Source: CAYREX01 sp964423505 (GTDB taxonomy: Bacteria > Fermentibacterota > Fermentibacteria > Fermentibacterales > JCC-6). Taken from it: DNA of 64,000 nt. Positions 50,105-57,220 of the stretch are shown piece by piece; position 1 is the stretch's first letter; the number at the start of each line of letters is the position of its first letter. The stretch covers positions 186,001-250,000 of the forward strand of contig CAYREX010000002.1 of NCBI GenBank assembly GCA_964423505.1, given 5' to 3'. A program made the position numbers and the translations under genes. A model generated the notes under the pieces. That model was not told the origin of the DNA. It saw only the letters and a program-made list of their open reading frames with translations, and ran no database searches.

Positions 50105-51886
50105 CTACAGCATCAGCAGTGTCGCGCTTTCGCTCCAGGGGTCGGACTCGACCCTGACGAGGTAGACCCCGGGCCCCAGGTCTCCTATCACCACGCTGTA
50201 GGAGCCGGGGAGGGTGATGCCGCTCATCGGCCTGGAGACCATCCTGCCGGTCAGGTCGAAGACGCTGACCGTGGTCCGTCCCTCGATGGGCAGGTCGAAG
50301 CCGACGGAGGCGGAGCCCTCGGCCGGGTTCGGGTAGGGCGGGTGGAGCTGGTAGCCCTCGGGGACGCCCGGTGCGGCGCCCAGGTCGTAGCTGACCGAGA
50401 CGCTCTCAACGGCGGGGACAAGGTCGGTGGTCATCCTCCTGAGGACCGCCCGGTACTGGAAGTAGCGGAAGCCCTCCGGGAGCACGTCCCCCAGTTCGCC
50501 GGGGAGCTGCAGCGTGTCCGACCAGGCACCCATGTAGACCGAGTCCGACGACGCCCGGACCTGGAAGCCCACCGAGGTGCCCAGCGGGATGCGGGCGGTC
50601 CAGGACATCTCCCCCCACGAGGGGATGCCGCCGGTGTCCAGGACGCTGGAGGTGAGCGTTGCCGATAGTGGCATCCTGCAGGGGGAGTACCAGTTCACGA
50701 TGTTCCTGTAGTAGGAGGTGCCGAGCAGGTCCTGCCTGCCGTCGCCGTCGACGTCTGCGTGGGTGGCCGCGGAGGCCCAAGTCATGTCCGACTCCAGGAG
50801 GTGCTTCACCCACCTGTTGCCCCGGTTCTCGAACCAGGCCAGCTCCCCGTCGTCCTGGGCGGTGGCGTGGACGTCCATGTCCCCGTCTCCGTCGACGTCG
50901 ACGGCGCAGGCCGAGCAGGCGCCGCCGAAGCCGCCCGCTATCTCCCGCTCGGTCCAGGCGGTGCCGGAGCCGCCGTTCTCCCACCATGAGAGCCTGTCCG
51001 CGCCGAGCTGCGGGAGGACGATGTCCATGTCGCCGTCGCCGTCCAGGTCGGCGATGCATGTTCCCAGGGGGCTCCGAAGGCCCCCGGCCACATGATACCT
51101 GACCCAGCCGGTGCCGTCGCCGGAGCTCGCCCACCAGTAGAGGTCGCCCCGGCTGTAGTCGACAGCCGCGACGTCCCGGTCTCCGTCGCCGTCCAGGTCG
51201 CCGACCGCCGGGCTCGAGGCCGCGGTCCCGGTGTCCAGGCGGTGCCTCTCCCACGAGCCGCCTGTCCCGTCGTTCAGCCAGCAGGTCATGTACTCGTACT
51301 CGCCCGTGGCAAGGACGTCGAGACTGCCGTCGCCGTCCAGGTCGGAGAGGAGTGCCGAGTTGCCGCCGACGAACTGCCCCTCGATGACGTGCCCGGTCCA
51401 GCCGCCGTCGTTCTCCCACCAGACCACCCGGCCCTGCCCGCTCCACATGACCCCCAGGATGTCCGCGTCGCCGTCGCCGTCGATGTCGCCGCACGCCACG
51501 TAGGCGGCGCTCCCGGAGAGGTCGTGCCTCCGCCAGGAGGTGCCGGAGCCGTCTTCGTTCTCCCACCAGACAGGCTGGCCGTCCCCGGCCAGGTTGCCGG
51601 CGGCCATATCGATGTCGCCGTCGCCGTCCAGGTCTGCGGTGGCCAGGCGATCGCAGGCCTGGTAGTCGCCGTCCACCTCGTGGACAACCGGGTCGTAGGC
51701 CACGTCGAGACGGACCTCGCCGGACCAGGTGCAGTCGGTCAGGCTGTCCGACCAGAATGATGAGCCCCACCGGGTGACCGGACCCTGCACGCCGGGCCCG
51801 CCGCTCCAGTCGGTCTGGACCATTGTGACGGCGGCGGCCGGACCGGCGGCAGCCATGAGCACGAGGGACAGGAGCGGAGCCTTCAT
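50105..51886 (-). CDS. Secreted FG-GAP/VCBS-repeat protein with FlgD-like tail
   Basis: 593 residues from the ATG at 51886 (ggggaag upstream). Signal peptide MKAPLLSLVLMAAAGPAAA. Residues ~70-400 contain about seven FG-GAP/VCBS repeats with calcium-loop cores DLDGDGDIDMA, DIDGDGDADIL, DLDGDGSLDVL and DVDGDGDMDVH, each followed by 'W(W/Y)EN(D/E)G'. This forms a seven-bladed propeller as in integrin-alpha-like repeats. A beta sandwich follows, and the FlgD-like tail ends the protein (PYPNPAEGSASVGFDL, VFDLTGRMVSRP, GPGVYLVRVES). Exported and probably surface-attached; ligand unknown. Confidence 0.85.
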   Translation of the reverse strand: MKAPLLSLVLMAAAGPAAAVTMVQTDWSGGPGVQGPVTRWGSSFWSDSLTDCTWSGEVRLDVAYDPVVHEVDGDYQACDRLATADLDGDGDIDMAAGNLAGDGQPVWWENEDGSGTSWRRHDLSGSAAYVACGDIDGDGDADILGVMWSGQGRVVWWENDGGWTGHVIEGQFVGGNSALLSDLDGDGSLDVLATGEYEYMTCWLNDGTGGSWERHRLDTGTAASSPAVGDLDGDGDRDVAAVDYSRGDLYWWASSGDGTGWVRYHVAGGLRSPLGTCIADLDGDGDMDIVLPQLGADRLSWWENGGSGTAWTEREIAGGFGGACSACAVDVDGDGDMDVHATAQDDGELAWFENRGNRWVKHLLESDMTWASAATHADVDGDGRQDLLGTSYYRNIVNWYSPCRMPLSATLTSSVLDTGGIPSWGEMSWTARIPLGTSVGFQVRASSDSVYMGAWSDTLQLPGELGDVLPEGFRYFQYRAVLRRMTTDLVPAVESVSVSYDLGAAPGVPEGYQLHPPYPNPAEGSASVGFDLPIEGRTTVSVFDLTGRMVSRPMSGITLPGSYSVVIGDLGPGVYLVRVESDPWSESATLLML

Positions 51887-51993
51887 CTTCCCCTCCGGCT
51901 GCAGGATGGATGGACGGACCCGGGCTGACAATTGCGCCGACCGGAGCGGCTGTCAAACTCGGAGGTCATCGGGCGGCCGGCCGGCTCTGCCGC

Positions 51994-52305
51994 CTAGAGC
52001 GTCTTCAGGAGACCGGCCAGGACCAGCAGGGAGAAGACCCAGGTAAGCCCCCAGGCCACGATGACCATCAGGACTATGTCCGGCCAGACCTCCCCGGAGG
52101 TCCACTTCTCCAGGAGGAGCACCAGCACCACCACCGGCAGCAGCGCCCCTATGAACGGGACGGGGACCAGCCCCACTAGGCTGGCGATGGCCGCCGCCAG
52201 CAGGACGTGGAGGAACGACCCGCTAACGCCGGTCAGCTTCATCGCCACGAAGAGGGCGATGGTGAGCACCAGGGTCGAGACAAGGAACGAAACCAGGTGA
52301 AGCAT
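51994..52305 (-). CDS. Small integral membrane protein, 103 aa
   Basis: From the ATG at 52305 (aaaggag eight bases upstream). Three hydrophobic helices: MLHLVSFLVSTLVLTIALFV, LHVLLAAAIASLVGLVPVPF with FIGALLPVVVLVLLL, and DIVLMVIVAWGLTWVFSLLV. No recognised family. Short intergenic gaps to both neighbours; inner-membrane location expected. Confidence 0.65.
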   Translation of the reverse strand: MLHLVSFLVSTLVLTIALFVAMKLTGVSGSFLHVLLAAAIASLVGLVPVPFIGALLPVVVLVLLLEKWTSGEVWPDIVLMVIVAWGLTWVFSLLVLAGLLKTL

Positions 52306-52462
52306 CCGGCTCCTTTCAGCTTCCGCCTGCGAATATCGCAACCCGGGGGCACGGGCGGAAGGGGGCGCCGGCTTCGGCTCCGCAGCTTTGACAGCGCCGC
52401 CCGCATCACTTACTTTTTTGCTGTTGTATCCCCGTGAGCACCCATGCGAAAGGAACCGTATC

Positions 52463-53911
52463 ATGACCCATGGCGGCGGGGCCGGCGGCCTGCCTCAGGC
52501 CGTACGCAAGGTCCCCACGCAGGTCAGGGGGCTGGACGATATACTCGCCGGCGGAGTTCCGGAGAGCTCGCTGACCCTGCTCAGCGGTGGGCCGGGTACC
52601 GGCAAGACCATGCTGGGCATGGAGTTCCTCATCAGGGGAGCGATTGCCGGGAACCCGGGCATAATGCTCACCTTCGAGGAGCGGGAGGATGCTCTGCGCA
52701 CGTACGCCGCCGCCCTGGGCTGGGACCTCCGGGAGCTGGAGGCCAGCGGCATGCTCTTCGTACTGAGCGCCAGCATCGGGCCGGACGCGGTCCTCTCCGG
52801 CGAGTTCGACCTGCGGGGGATACTCGGCATCATCTCGGCGAAGGCCGAGGAGACCGGCGCGGAGAGAATACTGATAGACGCGCCGGACGTCTTCCTCAGG
52901 CTTATGGGCGACCTGCCGAGGGAGCGCGCGGAGCTGCAGGGCATGCACGAATGGCTGATTGACTCCGGACTGACCTCCATGATGACCGTCAAGTCCCGGA
53001 GGGACCACGGCGTCGTGCCCATGTACGACTTCCTCGACTACATGGCCGACTGCGTCATATACCTCGACCAGAGGGTGGAGAGCCAGGTCACCACCAGGCG
53101 GCTCAGGGTGGTCAAGTACCGCGGCTCCTCCTACGGCAGGAACGAGTATCCCTTCAGCATACGGGACACCGGCATCTGGATCATCCCGGTCACCCAGGCA
53201 TCCCTGGGGCACAGGGGGCTGGGGGAGTCCGTCTCGACCGGGATAGAGGGGCTGGACGAGATCCTGGGCGGCGGCTACAGGCGCAGCTCCTGCACGCTGA
53301 TCTCCGGCAGCTCCGGCACCGGGAAGACCACCTTCGCCTGCTCCTTCGTCGACTCGGTGACCTCCGGTGGCGGCAAGGTTCTCTACCTGGACTTCGAGGA
53401 GTCCCGCGACGCTCTGCTCTCCAGCATGACGAGCCCCGGGATAGACCTCCGGCCGGCGCTGGACTCGGGGAGCCTCCGGTTCCTCTCCAGGATGCCGGAG
53501 TCGCAGGGGGTGGAGGACCACCTGATAGACGCCTACAGTACCATCGAGGAGTATGGCCCCTCCAACGTTATAGTCGACGCCATCTCGGCCTGCAGCAGGA
53601 TGGGTTCGGAGCAGGCCGCCTTCGACTACCTCCTGCGGCTCATCGACCACTGCAAGGAGAGGGGCATAACGACCCTGCTGACCAACCTGACGACCTCGAG
53701 GGAGTCCGAGCGGGAGATAACCGGGATAGACCTCTCGTCCGTCATCGACACGGTCATCCTGCTGCGGAACAGGGAGGTCGAGGGCGCCTTCCGCAGGGAG
53801 CTGGGCATACTGAAGTCCCGGGGCAGGAGGCACTCCTCGCTGATACACGACTTCAGGATAACCGACGACGGCATCAGGATCGACTCCCGGGAGGTGGTCG
53901 ATGCCCACTGA
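52463..53911 (+). CDS. KaiC-like double RecA-type ATPase
   Basis: 482 residues from the ATG at 52463 (aaagga eight bases upstream). Two KaiC/RadA-type domains. First: VRGLDDILAGGVPESSLTLL, Walker A LSGGPGTGKTMLGMEFL near 40, and the paired glutamates in MLTFEEREDAL. Second: GIEGLDEILGGGYRRSSCTL, Walker A ISGSSGTGKTTFACSF near 290, with paired glutamates in YLDFEESRDALL. In cyanobacteria KaiC is an autokinase clock hub; outside them KaiC-like proteins often signal with histidine kinases. The gene overlaps the KaiB-like gene, and two hybrid kinases follow. Autophosphorylation sites were not verified. Confidence 0.87.
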   Translation: MTHGGGAGGLPQAVRKVPTQVRGLDDILAGGVPESSLTLLSGGPGTGKTMLGMEFLIRGAIAGNPGIMLTFEEREDALRTYAAALGWDLRELEASGMLFVLSASIGPDAVLSGEFDLRGILGIISAKAEETGAERILIDAPDVFLRLMGDLPRERAELQGMHEWLIDSGLTSMMTVKSRRDHGVVPMYDFLDYMADCVIYLDQRVESQVTTRRLRVVKYRGSSYGRNEYPFSIRDTGIWIIPVTQASLGHRGLGESVSTGIEGLDEILGGGYRRSSCTLISGSSGTGKTTFACSFVDSVTSGGGKVLYLDFEESRDALLSSMTSPGIDLRPALDSGSLRFLSRMPESQGVEDHLIDAYSTIEEYGPSNVIVDAISACSRMGSEQAAFDYLLRLIDHCKERGITTLLTNLTTSRESEREITGIDLSSVIDTVILLRNREVEGAFRRELGILKSRGRRHSSLIHDFRITDDGIRIDSREVVDAH

Positions 53912-54212
53912 CGCACCGGGCGGGACCGCCAGGCGAACCGGGCTGACCCTCAGGCTCTTCGTGGTCGAGGGAGCGCCGAACTCGATGGAGGCCGTGCGGA
54001 ACCTGGAACTCTTCATCGAGCGGCTCGCGCAAGACGGCGTGGAGGTCGACCTCCGGGTCGTAGACGTTCGCGACGACCCGTCGCTGGCCCTGGAGTGCGG
54101 CGTATACCTCACTCCGGCGCTCCAGGTCCTCGGCCCCGGGAGACCGGGTATGGTCTTCGGCAACCTGCGGGACATCGGCAGGCTCTCGGCTCTGCTCGAG
54201 GGAAGCCTATGA
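53901..54212 (+). CDS. KaiB-like protein
   Basis: 103 residues overlapping the KaiC-like gene by 11 bases. The KaiB pattern is visible: LTLRLFVVEGAPNSMEAVRN near residue 15, VEVDLRVVDVRDDPSLALE near 45, VYLTPALQVLGPGRPG near 68, and a terminal GNLRDIGRLSALL. KaiB binds KaiC after fold switching in the cyanobacterial clock. The gene's stop overlaps the ATG of the first hybrid histidine kinase, so KaiC, KaiB and kinase are co-translated. Confidence 0.87.
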   Translation: MPTDAPGGTARRTGLTLRLFVVEGAPNSMEAVRNLELFIERLAQDGVEVDLRVVDVRDDPSLALECGVYLTPALQVLGPGRPGMVFGNLRDIGRLSALLEGSL

Positions 54213-57142
54213 CGGAAGCGCCCCCCCCTTCCCGGAAGGAGCTGGAGAGGCGCCTGGAGGAGGCCGAGTCAGCCCTCGAAGCCCTGCGCAGCGGCGAGGT
54301 GGACAGCATTCTCGGAAGCGATGAGGAGCTGGTGGTCCGCCTCCGCAGGGCGGAGGAGCGGGAGCGGCACATAAATCAGGTCCTAATGACCATCCGGGAG
54401 GTCGACCAGCTCATGGTCAAGGAGCGGGACCGGCGGAGGCTCCTGGAGAGGGCATGCCAAACCCTCGCCGAGGGCATGGGCTACCACAGCGCCTGGATGG
54501 CCCTCTTCTCCCCCTCGGGTGAGCTCGTCATGATGTCCTCCTCCGGCCTGGAGGACCCGGGTGTCATGCGGGAGAGGCTGGAGGCGGGAGAGCTCCCGCC
54601 GACGGTCGAGAGGGTACTACGGGAGGAGGGCCTACAGGTTATCGGGGAACCGGTCACCCAGTGCGGCGGCTGCCCGTTCTCGAAGGAGTACGCCGGCCGG
54701 GCGGCGATGGCGAAGCGCCTCTCCCGGGAGGGCAGGGTCTTCGGGCTCGCATGCGTCTCTGTCCCGGAGAGCTTCGCCGCCGACTCCAGGGAGCAGGAGC
54801 TCTTCTCCGAGCTGGCGGACGACCTGGCCTCCGCCCTCTACCGCATTGAGATGAACGAATGGGTGCTTCAGCTCGAGGACATCATATCCAGGATACCCCA
54901 GCCAATCAGCCTGATAACGCCGGACTACCGCTACGCGATGGTGAACAACTACTACGCCGTCCTCTACGACAGACCGCTCCCGGAGATAGTCGGAAGGTCC
55001 ATGGAGGAGCTGATGGGCAGGGAGGATTTCGAGAGGGTCCGTCCCCACATCGACAGGTGTCTCGACGGCGATACCGTGCATTTCGAGACCGTCCTCGGCT
55101 TCCCCGGCCTGGGGGACGTCTGGATGGCCGGCAGGCTCTTCCCCTACACCGGCGACACCGGCGAGGTGGTGGGCGTCATCTTCCAGGGCAACGACGTCTC
55201 GGAGCGGAAGAGGGCGCAGGAGGAGCTCAGGGAGAACAGGCGAAGGCTTCAGCTCCTCATGGACAACCTCCCCGGAATGGCCTACCGGTGCAGCGTCAGC
55301 CCGGACTGGAGCATGGAGGTGGTGAGCGCCGGGAGCCTGGAGCTGACCGGCTACTCACCGGACGAGATGACCGGTCGGGGGGCGATACCATTCGCGGAGC
55401 TCATACATCCGGACGACCGCGCTTGCGTCGAGGAGACCGTTTCGCGTGCCGTCGAGAGAGGCGAGAGGTTCGAGCTGGTCTACAGGATAATCCACGCCGG
55501 GGGCGAGGTCAGGTGGGTATGGGAGCAGGGCCAGGCCGTAGTTGGAGAGGCCGGTGGGCCGGAGGCCCTCGAGGGCTTCATCGCCGACATAACGGACCGG
55601 AAGAGGGTCGAGGAAGCCCTTGAGGCAAGCGAGAGCGAGAAGGAGCTCATCCTCAACTCCACCAGCGAGCTCGTCTCCTACCTGGACAGGGACCTGAGAG
55701 TGCTTTGGGCCAACAGGGCGGCCGGCGAATCGGTGGGGGAGAGCCCGGAGGAGCTGGTCGGCCGGCACTGCTACGGGATATGGGCTGACGGGGATGAGCC
55801 CTGCTCCGACTGCCCGGTCCTGGAGGCCGCCGAGGCCGGGGAGCCGGTCAGCCTGGAGAAGCGGACCCCGGACGGCAGGTGGTGGTCCATCAGGGGTTAT
55901 CCGGTCATCGATGCCGACGGAGAGGTCACCGGCCTGGTGGAGTTCGGCCAGGACATCACCGCCCGGCGGGAGGCGGAGGAGGCAAGGGAGCGCCTGGAGG
56001 AGCAGGTGGAGAGGACCCAGCGCCTGGAGAGCATCGGGAGGCTGGCCGGGGGCGTCGCGCACGACCTCAACAACCTCCTCACCCCTATCCTGGGATACGG
56101 CGAGATGCTCCTGGAGGAGACGCTGGAGGGCGACCCGCGCAGGGCGCCCATCGAGGAGGTGGTGCGCTCCAGCTTCCGGGCAAGGGACCTGGTGCGGCAG
56201 CTCCTGGCCTTCGGTCGCAGGCAGACCATGGAGTTCCAGCGGGTAGACCTGGGAGAGCTGCTGGAAGACATTGAGTCTCTGCTCCGCAGGACGATACGGG
56301 AGGACGTGGAGATAGAGGTCGCAGCGGCGCCGGACCTCCCTCCGGTCATGGGAGACCCGGGGCAGCTCGAGCAGGTGGTGATGAACCTGGCCGTGAACGC
56401 CCGGGACGCCATGCCCGGCGGCGGGAGGCTCTCCCTCTCCGCATCGCTCGAGATGCTGGACGAGGGCTACGTGCTCTCCCACGAGGGGGTGAGCGTGGGC
56501 CCCCACGTCATGCTGACGGTCAGCGACACCGGTTGCGGCATGGAGAGGCGGGTCATGCAGCACATCTTCGAGCCCTTCTTCACCACGAAGGGAAAGGAGA
56601 GGGGGACGGGGCTCGGCCTGGCTACCGTCTACGGGATAGTGAAGCAGCACGGCGGCTCCATCAACGTCTACAGCGAACCGGGAGCCGGGACCACGTTCAG
56701 GATCTACTTCCCCGTAGCCGAGGGGGAGGCGGAGGAGCGGGAGACGGGAGAGACGGAGGAGGCCGACCGCGGCGGCTCGGAGACGGTGCTCCTGGTGGAG
56801 GACGAGGAGCAGGTCAGGAACCTCACCCGGATGATACTGGAGCAGCGGGGCTACAGCGTCCTCCCGGCCGCCGACGGGCGCGAGGCCCTTCGAGTGGCCG
56901 AGGCCCACGACGGCGATATCCACCTCCTGCTCTCCGACGTGGTCATGCCCGGCATGGACTGCCGGGAGCTGTTCGGCCGCCTCAGGGAGCTCTGCCCGGA
57001 GACGAGGGCGCTCTACATGTCCGGCTACACCGACAACGTCATTGCGCATCACGGGATAGTGGACGACGGGGTGGAGTTCCTCCCCAAGCCGTTCACCATA
57101 AGAGCCCTGGCGGCCAAGGTCAGGGAGGTCCTGGACCGGTAG
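54209..57142 (+). CDS. GAF/PAS hybrid histidine kinase with receiver domain
   Basis: 977 residues, ATG overlapping the KaiB-like stop. N-terminal coiled segment (KELERRLEEAESALEALRSG), then a GAF-like domain with VTQCGGCPFSKEYAGR near residue 150. PAS domains follow: SLITPDYRYAMVNNYYAV near 232, VSAGSLELTGYSPDEM near 370 and YLDRDLRVLWANRAAG near 490. HisKA phospho-His is in GRLAGGVAHDLNNLLTPILG near 615; HATPase boxes AVNARDAMPGGG, SDTGCGMER and GTGLGLATVYGIVKQHGG. C-terminal receiver has LLVEDEEQVR and the phospho-Asp in LLLSDVVMPGMD. No TM helices: cytoplasmic sensor, likely partner of the KaiC/KaiB-like pair. Confidence 0.92.
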   Translation: MTEAPPPSRKELERRLEEAESALEALRSGEVDSILGSDEELVVRLRRAEERERHINQVLMTIREVDQLMVKERDRRRLLERACQTLAEGMGYHSAWMALFSPSGELVMMSSSGLEDPGVMRERLEAGELPPTVERVLREEGLQVIGEPVTQCGGCPFSKEYAGRAAMAKRLSREGRVFGLACVSVPESFAADSREQELFSELADDLASALYRIEMNEWVLQLEDIISRIPQPISLITPDYRYAMVNNYYAVLYDRPLPEIVGRSMEELMGREDFERVRPHIDRCLDGDTVHFETVLGFPGLGDVWMAGRLFPYTGDTGEVVGVIFQGNDVSERKRAQEELRENRRRLQLLMDNLPGMAYRCSVSPDWSMEVVSAGSLELTGYSPDEMTGRGAIPFAELIHPDDRACVEETVSRAVERGERFELVYRIIHAGGEVRWVWEQGQAVVGEAGGPEALEGFIADITDRKRVEEALEASESEKELILNSTSELVSYLDRDLRVLWANRAAGESVGESPEELVGRHCYGIWADGDEPCSDCPVLEAAEAGEPVSLEKRTPDGRWWSIRGYPVIDADGEVTGLVEFGQDITARREAEEARERLEEQVERTQRLESIGRLAGGVAHDLNNLLTPILGYGEMLLEETLEGDPRRAPIEEVVRSSFRARDLVRQLLAFGRRQTMEFQRVDLGELLEDIESLLRRTIREDVEIEVAAAPDLPPVMGDPGQLEQVVMNLAVNARDAMPGGGRLSLSASLEMLDEGYVLSHEGVSVGPHVMLTVSDTGCGMERRVMQHIFEPFFTTKGKERGTGLGLATVYGIVKQHGGSINVYSEPGAGTTFRIYFPVAEGEAEERETGETEEADRGGSETVLLVEDEEQVRNLTRMILEQRGYSVLPAADGREALRVAEAHDGDIHLLLSDVVMPGMDCRELFGRLRELCPETRALYMSGYTDNVIAHHGIVDDGVEFLPKPFTIRALAAKVREVLDR

Positions 57143-57153
57143 TCGCTCCGCGC

Positions 57154-57182
57154 TTGCGTGCCGGGAACGGATGTTCGATAAT
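57154..57182 (+). promoter_or_regulatory. Sigma-70-type promoter for second hybrid kinase
   Basis: TTGCGT (57154-57159) and GATAAT (57177-57182) with exactly 17 bases between, twelve bases after the stop of the first kinase. A start near 57189 would give a short leader to the GTG at 57221. This suggests the second kinase can be expressed separately from the KaiC-KaiB-kinase operon. Confidence 0.5.
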
Positions 57183-57220
57183 GCCCCGTAGTCCCATACC
57201 GGACAGGTGGCTATGATGCC